Shown one piece after another: positions 1 through 7,943 of a stretch of 64,000 bases of DNA. The DNA comes from Nocardia niwae NBRC 108934 = DSM 45340. Its GTDB lineage: Bacteria > Actinomycetota > Actinomycetes > Mycobacteriales > Mycobacteriaceae. The stretch spans positions 124,001-188,000 of the forward strand of contig NZ_BDCK01000002.1 of NCBI RefSeq assembly GCF_001613465.1. Reading direction: 5' to 3'. A program made the translations under genes and the position numbers. The number at the start of each line of letters is the position of its first letter. The stretch's first letter is position 1. A model generated the notes under the pieces. It saw only the letters and a program-made list of their open reading frames with translations, was not told where the DNA came from and did no database searches.

Positions 1-399
1 CACGTTGGACAACTCCAGCGTGATGTGCCCGCTGAAGCCGGGATCGATGAAACCCGCCGTCGAATGGGTGAGCAGACCCAACCGTCCCAGACTGGACTTG
101 CCCTCCAGACGTCCGGCCAGGTCGTCCGGCAGGGTGCACACTTCGAGGGTGGAGCCGAGCACGAACTCGCCGGGATGCAGGACGAACGGCTCGCCTTCGG
201 CCGGCTCGACCAGGCTGGTGAGTTCGTCCTGCTGCTGCGCGGGATCGATGTGGGTATAGCGAGTGTTGTTGAACACCCGGAACATCCGGTCCAAGCGCAC
301 GTCGATGCTCGACGGCTGGATGAGGTTCGCCAGCAGCGGCTCGACGCCGAGACGCCCAGCGGCGATCTCCGCGCGGATGTCACGATCGGAAAGCAGCAC
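1..399 (-). CDS. dcd: dCTP deaminase, N-terminal part (cut by window start)
   Basis: The reading frame opens at a GTG on the minus strand (399) and runs off the left edge, giving 133 residues of a protein that is normally about 190. The N-terminus [12 protein letters not shown], then [24 protein letters not shown] and [24 protein letters not shown], are the signature blocks of dCTP deaminase. The enzyme deaminates dCTP to dUTP (some actinobacterial forms are bifunctional and go on to dUMP), feeding thymidylate synthesis in the cytosol. The conserved Ser-Ser-Leu-Gly and Thr-Ala-Gly-Phe-Ile-Asp blocks around the active site are intact. The missing C-terminus lies outside the window, so bifunctionality cannot be judged. 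Confidence 0.95.
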   Translation of the reverse strand, partial: MLLSDRDIRAEIAAGRLGVEPLLANLIQPSSIDVRLDRMFRVFNNTRYTHIDPAQQQDELTSLVEPAEGEPFVLHPGEFVLGSTLEVCTLPDDLAGRLEGKSSLGRLGLLTHSTAGFIDPGFSGHITLELSNV

Positions 400-477
400 G
401 CGACGAGCGTAGCGCCTGCTCGCCGGGGCTCCTCAGGCGCACAGTGATATGAAGAGAGCGATATCCTCGCATTCATT

Positions 478-493
478 CGGGCGGCGCCGCCCG
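478..493. repeat. 16-bp perfect GC palindrome in SDR leader
   Basis: CGGGCGGC followed directly by GCCGCCCG, placed 18 nt before the SDR start codon and upstream of its GAAGGGA ribosome site. It could be an operator or an RNA hairpin; nothing else in the region decides this. Confidence 0.35.
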
Positions 494-511
494 TAATCGA
501 AGGGATGAACC

Positions 512-1285
512 ATGACCGAGGGCTCGCTGTTCGACCTCACCGGCCACGTCGCCGTCATCACCGGAGGCAACTCCGGCATCGGCCTGGGATTCGCCCGTGG
601 GCTCGCGAAAGCCGGCGCCGATGTGTGCGTCGTCGGCCGCAACGCCGAACGCAACGCGGCCGCCGCCGCCGAATTGCGCGAGTTCGGCGGACGAGTACTG
701 GCCCTGAGCTGCGACGTCAGCGAGGAGCAGCAGGTGATCGACACCGTGGGCCGCGCCGCCGCCGAACTCGGCCGTATCGACTCCTGCTTCGTGAACGCCG
801 GTGTCAGTCAGGGTTTCATCCCGTTCGTGGAAACCGATCTCGCGGAATTCCGCCGGGTCACCTCGCTCAACCTCGACGCCGCGTTCGTGACGCTGCGCGA
901 AGCGGCAAAGATTTTGCTCGCCCAGGGCGAGGGCGGCAGTCTGGTCGCCACCGCGAGCCTCGCCGCTCGGCAGGGCGTTCCGCGCGGGCAGTCCTACGCG
1001 GCCAGCAAGGCGGGGCTGATCGCCATGGTCAACTCGATCGCGGTGGAGTTGGCCAAGCACGGCATCCGCGCGAACTCGGTGCTGCCCGGCTGGGTCGAGA
1101 CGCCGATGACCGAGGGCGCGTTCGCCTGGGACCGTTTCCGCGAACGCGTCCACCCGAGGATCCCGGTGCGCCGCTGGGGCCTGCCGAGCGATTTCGAATC
1201 CGTCGCCGTCTACCTCGCCGGCCCCGCCAGCGCCTACCACACCGGCGACACTCTCCTGATCGACGGCGGCTACAGCAAGTTCTGA
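512..1285 (+). CDS. SDR family NAD(P)-dependent oxidoreductase
   Basis: A 257-residue classical short-chain dehydrogenase/reductase. The Rossmann dinucleotide motif TGGNSGIG is at residues 17-24, NAG near 95, the catalytic Ser at 149 and the YAASK box with Tyr162 and Lys166. The C-terminal PGWVETPM and LLIDGGYSKF blocks are typical of FabG-like members. The ATG at 512 is preceded by GAAGGGA. The substrate is unknown; the family covers keto-reductions and alcohol oxidations of many small molecules. A PAP2 phosphatase follows closely on the same strand, without obvious functional linkage. Confidence 0.9.
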   Translation: MTEGSLFDLTGHVAVITGGNSGIGLGFARGLAKAGADVCVVGRNAERNAAAAAELREFGGRVLALSCDVSEEQQVIDTVGRAAAELGRIDSCFVNAGVSQGFIPFVETDLAEFRRVTSLNLDAAFVTLREAAKILLAQGEGGSLVATASLAARQGVPRGQSYAASKAGLIAMVNSIAVELAKHGIRANSVLPGWVETPMTEGAFAWDRFRERVHPRIPVRRWGLPSDFESVAVYLAGPASAYHTGDTLLIDGGYSKF

Positions 1286-1360
1286 GTGTCGTCGCCCGCC
1301 GCTCCCGTCCCAGCTGGGAACGGCAGGGTTACCTCCCGGCGTCGAAGGTGGCAACGTGGA

Positions 1361-2083
1361 ATGGTGACTTCCCCTCGCATTCGCAACGCTCTGGGGGTGC
1401 TCACCGCATTGCTGGTGGTGTGCGCCGCAGCTCTCACCGCAGGAGTGGTCGGGGATCGCGGCCCCGGCGGAGTCGATCGCGGCATCGCCGACTGGGCCGT
1501 CGGGCACCGGATCGAGGCGTTGACCCCGATAGCAGTGGTGATCAGCGTCTTGGGCGGAACGCTCGCCATGACCGCCCTGGCCACCGCGACCTGTCTGGCG
1601 CTGACCTGGCGGCGACGCTGGACATCGGCCGCCCTCGTCGCGATCACCGGGCTCGGCGGGGGGTTACTCGTTCGCGGCGGCAAGCGCCTGACCGACCGCG
1701 ATCGCCCGCCCGTCGAGGACCACCTGATCAGCGTCTCCAACCAGGCATATCCATCCGGGCACAGCATGGGCTCGTTCGTCGTGGTCGGCATAGTCCTCGT
1801 AGTCGCGCTGCCCAGCGTGCACGGCCCCGCCCTCCGCGCCTGCACCGCCATCACCGCCGCACTGTTCGTCCTCGCGGTCGGCCTGTCCCGTATCTACCTC
1901 GGCGTCCACTGGACCACGGACGTCCTCGGCGGCTGGTGCTTCGGCGCACTCTGGCTCATCCTCTGCCTGACGGTGTACCGATACTCGGTGCGCGCCGACC
2001 GAGGGGCGCCCCCCTCGCACGACGACTTTTCCAGCACGGGACCCGGCAAAGCCGAAGCTCCGTCCACCCCTCGAGCGAAATAG
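1361..2083 (+). CDS. PAP2-family membrane phosphatase
   Basis: A 240-residue membrane protein of the type 2 phosphatidic acid phosphatase family. The three catalytic blocks are present: KRLTDRDRPP (K-x6-RP), YPSGHSMGS, and SRIYLGVHWTTDVLGG with the catalytic His. Several hydrophobic helices lie between them, so it probably dephosphorylates a lipid phosphate or polyprenyl diphosphate at the membrane. The start at 1361 (ATG) is chosen because AAGGTGG lies 9 nt upstream. An in-frame GTG at 1286, directly after the SDR stop, would add 25 Arg-rich residues and cannot be excluded. Confidence 0.85.
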   Translation: MVTSPRIRNALGVLTALLVVCAAALTAGVVGDRGPGGVDRGIADWAVGHRIEALTPIAVVISVLGGTLAMTALATATCLALTWRRRWTSAALVAITGLGGGLLVRGGKRLTDRDRPPVEDHLISVSNQAYPSGHSMGSFVVVGIVLVVALPSVHGPALRACTAITAALFVLAVGLSRIYLGVHWTTDVLGGWCFGALWLILCLTVYRYSVRADRGAPPSHDDFSSTGPGKAEAPSTPRAK

Positions 2084-2264
2084 ACCGCATCACACGCGGT
2101 TCAGCGCTCGCGGAGTCGGCTGGTTCCCGGCGACATCCCATCGATGAGGAGGCGCGCCGTTGGCCGACACTGGGAAGCATCACCCCAGGTCAACAGCTTC
2201 TAGCTGGACTTTTCCCACCCCACGCGCCGCTTCTGCTACAGTCTCGATTGGCACGTCTGCCGCT

Positions 2265-2338
2265 GCCGATGTAGTTCAATGGTAGAACTTCTGCTTCCCA
2301 AGCAGACAGCGCGGGTTCGATTCCCGTCATCGGCTCCA
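2265..2338 (+). tRNA. tRNA-Gly (anticodon CCC)
   Basis: A complete cloverleaf. The acceptor arms GCCGATG and CATCGGC pair fully, with T as discriminator and an encoded CCA (2336-2338). The D arm is GTTC/GAAC, the anticodon stem TCTGC/GCAGA encloses the loop TTCCCAA with anticodon CCC, and the T arm is CGGGT-TCGATTC-CCG-type. A TACAGT -10 hexamer lies at 2237-2242. No integrase or duplicated 3' end is seen near it. Confidence 0.95.
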
Positions 2339-2361
2339 CCACAAACCCACCCTTTGTCGTC

Positions 2362-2415
2362 GAGTGGCACATGGCTGCGGTGAATCGCGAGTGGACCCTC
2401 CCTCATGTGCCACTC
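2362..2415. repeat. 12-bp perfect inverted repeat between tRNA-Gly and methyltransferase gene
   Basis: GAGTGGCACATG at 2362-2373 is mirrored by CATGTGCCACTC at 2404-2415, with a 30-nt spacer. The right arm overlaps the stop codon of the minus-strand methyltransferase. It may act as a terminator between two converging transcripts, or be a dispersed intergenic repeat. There is no U-tract. Confidence 0.6.
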
Positions 2416-3523
2416 AACGCGGTGCCAGGCGGTAGAGGGACGTCACCTCCGCGGTTCGAGCGGTATGCAGCGGTGAGGCGGAGTCGTGGGCTCGGCGGTG
2501 GGTGGGGCGGGTGTCGAGCTGGGCGATTACGTAGAGGTTGGCGGCCGCGATGTCGGCGAGTAGCTCGTCGCGGGTGCGCAGGCCGAGGTGTTGGGGGAGG
2601 TCGGAGAGAATCAGCCAGCCTTCGCCGCCTGGGTTCAGGTGGGCGGGGAGGCCGGAGAGAAAGGCGTGCAGCATGGACGAGTTCTCGTCGTAGACGCCGC
2701 TTTCCAGCGCGGAGGTCGGTACGCCGGGGAGCCAGGGTGGATTGCACACCACGAGGTCGGCCTTACCATCCGGAAAGAGAGCTGGGCCTTGCACGGCGAC
2801 GGAGGACAGGCCCAGTCGGTCGAGATTGGCGCGAGCGCAGGTCAGCGCACGAAGGCTGTTGTCAGTGGCGGTGATGCGACCGCATCCGCGACGAGCGAGG
2901 ATCGCCGCGAGCACACCGGTACCCGTGCCGAGATCGAAAGCGATCTCCGCACGCTCGGGTAGCGGCGCGGACGCGACGAGATCGGCGTACTCGCCGCGCA
3001 CCGGAGAGAACACGCCGTAGTGCGGATGGATGCGGGCGCCGAGGGCGGACACGTACACGCCCTTCTCCCGCCACTGCGCCGCACCCAGCACGCCGAGCAA
3101 CTCGGTGAGCGCCACCACGGTGCGTCCGCGTGGCGCGCCATACGCCTCGACGCACGCACGCCGCACGTCGGGAGCGCGACGCAACGCCAGCGAGTAGTCG
3201 TCTTCCAGCAACACGAGCATTTTGCCGAGTACCTGCGCGCGCCGACGACGCGACGCGCGATACCGCCGGAACGCTTCAGCCGGATCGTCACCCAGCGAAA
3301 CCTTCCGCTCGATCCGCCGACCCATCGCTCGCAACAGCTGCCGCGCATTGTGGAAATCCCCGCGCCACAGCAGGCCGGTACCCGCTCGCGCCAACCGACA
3401 TGCCGCGTCAGCGGTCGTCCAGTCGTTCACCACCACGATGGAATCGACTGGGGGCGCGCCGTTCTCGGAATGCCAGCGGGCGCTCGTGAAGATGTTGTCG
3501 TCGGTCCAGGAAACGGTGGACAC
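2414..3523 (-). CDS. Class I SAM-dependent methyltransferase (NPPW motif)
   Basis: A 369-residue protein. An N-terminal helical domain of about 190 residues precedes a Rossmann methyltransferase domain with motif I DLGTGTG near residue 196 and NPPW near 260. The Asn-Pro-Pro-Tyr/Trp tetrad is shared by enzymes that methylate exocyclic amines or amides (adenine or guanine N, glutamine N5), so the target may be RNA, DNA or a protein glutamine; which one is not clear. The GTG at 3523 is chosen because GAGGAG stands 6 nt upstream, which excludes a 45-residue upstream extension in the same frame. Confidence 0.85.
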   Translation of the reverse strand: MSTVSWTDDNIFTSARWHSENGAPPVDSIVVVNDWTTADAACRLARAGTGLLWRGDFHNARQLLRAMGRRIERKVSLGDDPAEAFRRYRASRRRRAQVLGKMLVLLEDDYSLALRRAPDVRRACVEAYGAPRGRTVVALTELLGVLGAAQWREKGVYVSALGARIHPHYGVFSPVRGEYADLVASAPLPERAEIAFDLGTGTGVLAAILARRGCGRITATDNSLRALTCARANLDRLGLSSVAVQGPALFPDGKADLVVCNPPWLPGVPTSALESGVYDENSSMLHAFLSGLPAHLNPGGEGWLILSDLPQHLGLRTRDELLADIAAANLYVIAQLDTRPTHRRAHDSASPLHTARTAEVTSLYRLAPR

Positions 3524-3750
3524 CGCGTACTCCTCGTGATCGAACGTGCAAGGGCACGAAGAGCACTTCGACGCGGAGTCGCGAAAGACCCGTGCGGCTA
3601 CCGCACCGGATCGACCTAGATTTCTTCTACACCCGCGCCGAAGTGCGCGAGAAGTCACCGAGAACCATGCCGAGCGTCATGACCGGGACCTTTCCGTGGG
3701 AGACGCACGAGTCTCCCACAGCGGCGACTGCCGCAGCAAAGTCCGCGTCA

Positions 3751-4362
3751 TCAGTCGAGCAACCGGACTGCCGTGCGAATCGCCGCTTCGAAGCTACCGC
3801 GATTGCGCGGATGGTTGATGCCGGGTGGAGAAGGCGACGCGCCGTGCGCCAAGTGGATATCCGCACCCGTCAACGACATTCTTTGCCACGCGTGCTGCGC
3901 CGGACGGCCGAGCAGGACGACCACGCGCAGCCGCGGGAGAAGTCCGAGCATTCGGCGCGTGTACGGCTCGGCTCTACTGAGTTCGGAACGAGAGGGTGAG
4001 TCGCCCTCGATCGGAAACGGGCAGGCGTTCCACGCGGTGCAGCGCCGACGGTCGAGACCGTATTCGGCGCAGGTGCGGAAGAAATTCTCCGCACCCACAT
4101 CGTCGTTATCCCAGCTCAGAAACCTTTTACCAGTGATAGCCGGATTCGCGTCGCCCTCCGGCGCTTTGAGCACGAACAACACCTCGGCCGCGACGCCGCC
4201 GAACAGTGGGTCTATGCAGGGCAGATTCGCGAAACCGGTGTCCGCCTCGATGCGGCTGATCAACTGATTGAGCTCGCGGACATGCGGCATCTCGAGTGCG
4301 GCGGCCCGTTCACGCCGAACCCTGCGCTGAGCCAGAGCTCTCGGCTGATCGGGTACGTCCAT
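3751..4362 (-). CDS. Uracil-DNA glycosylase-superfamily protein
   Basis: A 203-residue protein with the uracil-DNA glycosylase fold signature. VLFVLKAPEGDAN replaces the usual GExPG block, followed by the RFLSWDNDD segment, WNACPFPI, VVLLGRPAQHAW, and a final HP motif in GINHPRNRGS. The family removes uracil or related damaged bases from DNA, starting base-excision repair. The first motif is divergent, so catalytic activity is uncertain. The ATG at 4362 follows GAGGTGG. No linkage to the neighbouring sulfur genes is suggested beyond the shared strand. Confidence 0.75.
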   Translation of the reverse strand: MDVPDQPRALAQRRVRRERAAALEMPHVRELNQLISRIEADTGFANLPCIDPLFGGVAAEVLFVLKAPEGDANPAITGKRFLSWDNDDVGAENFFRTCAEYGLDRRRCTAWNACPFPIEGDSPSRSELSRAEPYTRRMLGLLPRLRVVVLLGRPAQHAWQRMSLTGADIHLAHGASPSPPGINHPRNRGSFEAAIRTAVRLLD

Positions 4363-4448
4363 GGGCCACCTCGAGGACCGACGACAGCGCTACGAGGGTC
4401 AACCTTACGCGCTGTCGATCCGGTCGTCGGGCGGATCGCACCCACGGC

Positions 4449-4964
4449 TCAAGCCGCCCCGTTCGCCGGTTCGGCGCGCAACCGGCGGAACTTGCTGCCG
4501 TGGAAGACCAGCGGGTCGACGTCGGTGCGGGTGGCGATGCGGTGGATGCGCAGGATGACGACGGCGTGGTCGCCTGCGGGGACGTGAGCCTCTTGGACGC
4601 CCTCGATCCAGGCGGACGCGCCGTCGATGAACACGGCGTCACCGGAACCGCGGTGGAGGTGGATGTCGCGGAAGCGGTCGCCGTCGCGGGCGCCGAGCGA
4701 GCGGGCGGCGGCCTGCTGGTCGGTGCCGAGCAGGCTGAGGCCGAGGTGGCTCGCGGCGGCGAGCTTGGGCCAGGTGGCCGAGGAGTTCTGCACGCAGAAC
4801 GAGACCAGCGGCGGATCCAGCGAGACGGGCACGAAGGTGCTCACCGCGAGACCGTGTGGGACGCCGTCGATCTCGGCGCATACCGCGACGACACCGCTGG
4901 GGAAATTGGCGAACGCGCGACGCAGACCGGCTCCGTCGGCGGGGAATTCGAACAGGTCATGCAT
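4449..4964 (-). CDS. Flavin reductase (HpaC-like), sulfur locus
   Basis: A 171-residue flavin reductase-like domain protein. The FANFPSGVVAVCA start, the GLAVSTFVPVSLDPPLVSF core and the late GDHAVVILRIHRI strand are typical. It should reduce free FMN or FAD with NAD(P)H and hand it to partner monooxygenases. The start codon at 4964 overlaps the end of the preceding FMN reductase gene by 8 nt, indicating translational coupling. It is the last gene of the five-gene organosulfur operon. An upstream in-frame start would add 19 residues and lacks support. The StyA-like and SfnG-like enzymes in the operon need exactly this kind of electron supplier. Confidence 0.88.
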   Translation of the reverse strand: MHDLFEFPADGAGLRRAFANFPSGVVAVCAEIDGVPHGLAVSTFVPVSLDPPLVSFCVQNSSATWPKLAAASHLGLSLLGTDQQAAARSLGARDGDRFRDIHLHRGSGDAVFIDGASAWIEGVQEAHVPAGDHAVVILRIHRIATRTDVDPLVFHGSKFRRLRAEPANGAA

Positions 4965-5472
4965 GATTCGCAGCCTTCGAGCTGTGGGCCAGTGCCTGGG
5001 CGACCGAACGCCACCGACCACTGTACCGGTCGATGACGCCGTCCTCGGCGAATGTGCGATCGGAAAGGTAGAGCCCGGGCAACGCGGCGGTGGCCCCGAT
5101 TTCGACGAGCACGGGCTTGAGCAGCAGGTCGGGGGCGAGAGCGTGGGCCGGTCCGGCGCCCAGCATCACCGGGACCGCGAGCACGCCTTCCAAACCGGTT
5201 CCGCCTTCGAACTGTTCGAGGAACAGCTTGAGCAATCCCGTGTAGGTCGCCTTGAAGGTGGGGCTGGCGAAGACTACGAGCTCCGAGCCTGCGACGGTGC
5301 GCACCGCTTCGGTCACGGCCGAGTCACCCCAGCTGAGCAGGCCGGCACCGAACTCGACCAAGTCGATCACGGTGGGTTCCACCTCCGGCCGCAGCCCTTC
5401 GGCGACCAAGGTGGCCGCGGCGAGGGTGCGGGAGGCGGGTTTCGGATTGCCGACGACGACAGTGACTGTCAT
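4957..5472 (-). CDS. NAD(P)H-dependent FMN reductase (SsuE/MsuE-like)
   Basis: A 171-residue flavodoxin-like reductase. The N-terminal VVVGNPKPASRT binds the flavin phosphate, and SPTFKATYTGLLKLFLEQF is the block characteristic of the SsuE/MsuE group, which supplies FMNH2 to alkanesulfonate-type monooxygenases. The ATG at 5472 follows an AAGGAG ribosome site. It sits 11 nt after the SfnB-like gene and overlaps the next flavin reductase gene. The presence of two distinct flavin reductases fits an operon with both an FMNH2-dependent (SfnG-like) and a probable FADH2-dependent (StyA-like) oxygenase. Confidence 0.9.
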   Translation of the reverse strand: MTVTVVVGNPKPASRTLAAATLVAEGLRPEVEPTVIDLVEFGAGLLSWGDSAVTEAVRTVAGSELVVFASPTFKATYTGLLKLFLEQFEGGTGLEGVLAVPVMLGAGPAHALAPDLLLKPVLVEIGATAALPGLYLSDRTFAEDGVIDRYSGRWRSVAQALAHSSKAANHA

Positions 5473-5483
5473 TTCGTCTCCTT

Positions 5484-6701
5484 TCAGATCACACCGTGCA
5501 GCGGCGGCGCGGCGTCGTGCAGCAGGGCACGGCCGATGTGCTGGTATTTCCAGCGCACCGGATCGTGCAGGGTGTGCGTGCGCGCGTTGCGCCAGAAGTG
5601 GTGCAGGTTGAGATCCGCCGCGGCGCTGCGTGTTCCGGACACCTCGAACAGCGCGGCGGACACGTCGTTGGCCGCGCGGTCGGCGAGCACTTTGGCGGTC
5701 GCGACGGCCAGCGACGACTGGGCGATGTTCGCAGCGCTCGGATCGATCCTGATGGCCGCGTCCAACGCCCATCCGGCCGAGGAGAGGGTCGCCTCCGCGG
5801 CGGTCACCGCGACGGACAATTCTCCGAACCGCTGGATCAACAGCGGGTCGTCCACCGCGTTCGCCACTCCCGCCTCGAACCACGGACGGCTATTCGTGCG
5901 CACGAATTCCGTCGCCGCGGTGAGGGCGCCCCGGGCGATGCCGGTGTCGATGGCGGCGTGCAGCAGCTGCGCGAACGCGCCGTATCCGGTGGGCGCCCGC
6001 ACCGCTCCGGAGCGAGGGATCACCTGGTCGCGATCGACGAGCACCTCGTCGAAGGACACCGTTCCGCTGCCGGTGGTGCGCTGCCCGATCCCGTTCCAGT
6101 CGTCCACGACGCGCACACCTGGAGTGTTCGCGGGCAGGTAGACGATGTACTCACCGGGCTCGAGCCCGCCGCGCCCATCCGGATCCTCCAGGCGGGTCAG
6201 CACCGCGAAAAGGTCGGCGAACAGGGAGCCGGTGCAGTAGTACTTCACGCCGTCCACCCGGAATCGGTCACCGACCGGTCGCAATGTGGTGGCGATGTCG
6301 GCGACGGTCGCGCCGCCGCGCTCGGACTGCGCGTTGGCGATGCGCCCGCCGTCGAGCACCCGCCGGAAGTACCGCTCTTTCTGCTGCGGCGTACCCGCGA
6401 GCCGGAGCAGGTTCACATACACGAAGTGGCTGTGCGGGATCTGCGCGATATTCGGATCGGCCGTGGCGAGAATTCGCGTCACTTCCGCGACCGCGCTCGG
6501 CGGCAGGTCCGCGCCACCGTGTGCGGCGGGCACGGTGATCGCGAGCAGACCGCTGGCCGCCAGCCGATCGACTTCGGTGTACGGCAGCACACGATCCCGG
6601 TCGCGCTGCGCGGCCCCCGACGCGAAGTCGGCCGCGAGCCGCTGCGCGACCGCGAACGCCTGGGCCGCCGACAGGATGCGATCGGCGGCGACCGCGGTCA
6701 T
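5484..6701 (-). CDS. SfnB-family sulfur acquisition oxidoreductase
   Basis: A 405-residue acyl-CoA dehydrogenase-fold flavoprotein of the SfnB/DszC type. Recognisable blocks are AAHGGADLPPSAVAEV, NAQSERGGATVADI, VKYYCTGSLFADLF, DDWNGIGQRTTGSGTVSFDEV and the C-terminal HHFWRNARTHTLHDP. These proteins do not act on CoA esters; DszC-like members are flavin-dependent monooxygenases of sulfur compounds, and sfnB is induced with sfnG in pseudomonads using dimethyl sulfone. Its ATG shares one base with the stop of the sfnG-like gene (TGATG), so the two are translationally coupled. Confidence 0.88.
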   Translation of the reverse strand: MTAVAADRILSAAQAFAVAQRLAADFASGAAQRDRDRVLPYTEVDRLAASGLLAITVPAAHGGADLPPSAVAEVTRILATADPNIAQIPHSHFVYVNLLRLAGTPQQKERYFRRVLDGGRIANAQSERGGATVADIATTLRPVGDRFRVDGVKYYCTGSLFADLFAVLTRLEDPDGRGGLEPGEYIVYLPANTPGVRVVDDWNGIGQRTTGSGTVSFDEVLVDRDQVIPRSGAVRAPTGYGAFAQLLHAAIDTGIARGALTAATEFVRTNSRPWFEAGVANAVDDPLLIQRFGELSVAVTAAEATLSSAGWALDAAIRIDPSAANIAQSSLAVATAKVLADRAANDVSAALFEVSGTRSAAADLNLHHFWRNARTHTLHDPVRWKYQHIGRALLHDAAPPLHGVI

Positions 6702-7816
6702 CAGTTCACCGCCGCGACGGGCCGCTGCGCGGCTTCCAGCTCGCGCACCAGCGGGAGCACTTTCGCGCCGAAGTACTCGATCTCCTCCTGGAAGTGCAGG
6801 AAGCCGCCGAGGATCAGGTCGACGCCGAGCTGCTTGTAGGCGACGATCCGCTCGGCCACCTGCTCCGGCGTGCCGATCAGCCGGGTGCGGAAACCGTCGT
6901 TGTACTGCACCAGGTCTTCGAAGGTGGAGTCGGCCCACATGCCCTTGCGGTCCTGGGTGGACGCGCCCGCCTGCTGCACCGCGTCGCGGAACCCCTCCAC
7001 CGCGGGCTTGTTCGCTTTGTCGATGATCTCGCGCAGGGTGTCCCGAGCTTCCTGCTCGGTGTCGCGGGCGATGATGAAGCCGTTGAGCCCGAACTTCACC
7101 TCGCGGTCGTGGGCGCGGGCGACGGCGCGCAGGTCGTCGAGTTGTTCGGTGACGCCGTCGAAGTCCTTGCCGTTGGAGAAGTACCAGTCGGCGAAGCGGC
7201 CGCCGTTGCGCCGCGCGGCGGTGGAGTTGCCGCCCTGGAAGAGTTCGGGATTCGGGCGCTCGGGGGTGTTCAGCGGCTTCGGCTTCAACGTGAAGTCCCG
7301 GATGCGGTAGAAATCGCCGCCGTAGTTGACGTTGTCCTCGGTCCAGATCTTGCGGATCACCTCGAGGAATTCCGCGCTGCGGCGGTAGCGCTCGTCGTGC
7401 TCGAGCCACGGCTCGCCGAGCGCGGTGAACTCGCCGGCGAACCAGCCGGAGACGACGTTGATGGCGAACCGGCCGTTCGACAGGTGGTCGGCGGTGGCGC
7501 CGAACTTCGCCAGCACCGCGGGGTGCCACAGCCCGGGATGCACCGCCGCGATGACCTTCAGCCGTTCGGTCGCGCCGAGCAGTGCGAGGCTGAACGAGGT
7601 CGATTCGTGCTGGTACTCCGCGCCGTAGGAGGCGGTGTAGCGCACCTGGGACAGCGCGTAGTCGAAGCCGTTGTTCTCCGCGGTCTGCGCCAGCTTCTTG
7701 TTGTACTCGAAATCCCAGCTGGTGCGCTGTTCGATATCACTGGTGACCAGTCCCCCGCTGACATTGGGCACCCAGTAGGCGAATCGGATCTGCTCGGCGA
7801 TCTGCTCCGTGGTCAT
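6701..7816 (-). CDS. sfnG: FMNH2-dependent dimethyl sulfone monooxygenase (SfnG-like)
   Basis: A 371-residue luciferase-like (LLM) flavin monooxygenase. FAYWVPNVSGGLVTSDIEQR, the SQVRYTASYGAEYQHES region, INVVSGWF and EPWLEHDERYRRS closely match SfnG as I remember the Pseudomonas protein. SfnG converts dimethyl sulfone to methanesulfinate with FMNH2 and O2. The ATG at 7816 is preceded by GGAGCAGCT; an upstream frame extension of 28 residues has no support. It is second in the operon, after the StyA-like gene, and is followed without a gap by the SfnB-like gene. Substrate identity is inferred from similarity. Confidence 0.88.
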   Translation of the reverse strand: MTTEQIAEQIRFAYWVPNVSGGLVTSDIEQRTSWDFEYNKKLAQTAENNGFDYALSQVRYTASYGAEYQHESTSFSLALLGATERLKVIAAVHPGLWHPAVLAKFGATADHLSNGRFAINVVSGWFAGEFTALGEPWLEHDERYRRSAEFLEVIRKIWTEDNVNYGGDFYRIRDFTLKPKPLNTPERPNPELFQGGNSTAARRNGGRFADWYFSNGKDFDGVTEQLDDLRAVARAHDREVKFGLNGFIIARDTEQEARDTLREIIDKANKPAVEGFRDAVQQAGASTQDRKGMWADSTFEDLVQYNDGFRTRLIGTPEQVAERIVAYKQLGVDLILGGFLHFQEEIEYFGAKVLPLVRELEAAQRPVAAVN

Positions 7817-7856
7817 AGCTGCTCCATGGTTTCCGGGGGTAGCCGTCGGATCGGAG

Positions 7857-7881
7857 GCCGGACGCCACGTGTGCGTCCGGC
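7857..7881 (-). promoter_or_regulatory. Hairpin in the leader of the sfnG-like gene
   Basis: GCCGGACGC and GCGTCCGGC are perfect 9-bp arms around a 7-nt loop containing ACGTG. It lies between the stop of the StyA-like gene and the sfnG-like start. There is no U-tract on the transcribed side, so it may be an attenuator, a processing or stability element, or an operator. Confidence 0.4.
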
Positions 7882-7943
7882 GCTCCTTCCACTCCAGCAC
7901 CGGCCCCCGATCGGGACGAGGTTTTGAATCTGTGCGATTCGGA

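Noticed and set aside
505..2274. 589-residue plus-strand frame
   Set aside because: Arg/Pro-rich shadow of the SDR and PAP2 genes in another frame.
2265..2338. tRNA-Gly as an integration site
   Set aside because: No integrase, direct repeat of the tRNA 3' end or foreign-looking genes nearby.
2190..2372. 60-residue minus-strand frame covering the tRNA
   Set aside because: It is the translation of the antisense strand of tRNA-Gly and its flanks; not a gene.
3592..3999. 135-residue plus-strand frame
   Set aside because: Antisense to the uracil-DNA glycosylase-like gene with no domain.
4957..5883. 308-residue version of the FMN reductase gene
   Set aside because: The upstream part overlaps the SfnB-like gene antiparallel in frame; the true start is the ATG at 5472 with an AAGGAG site.
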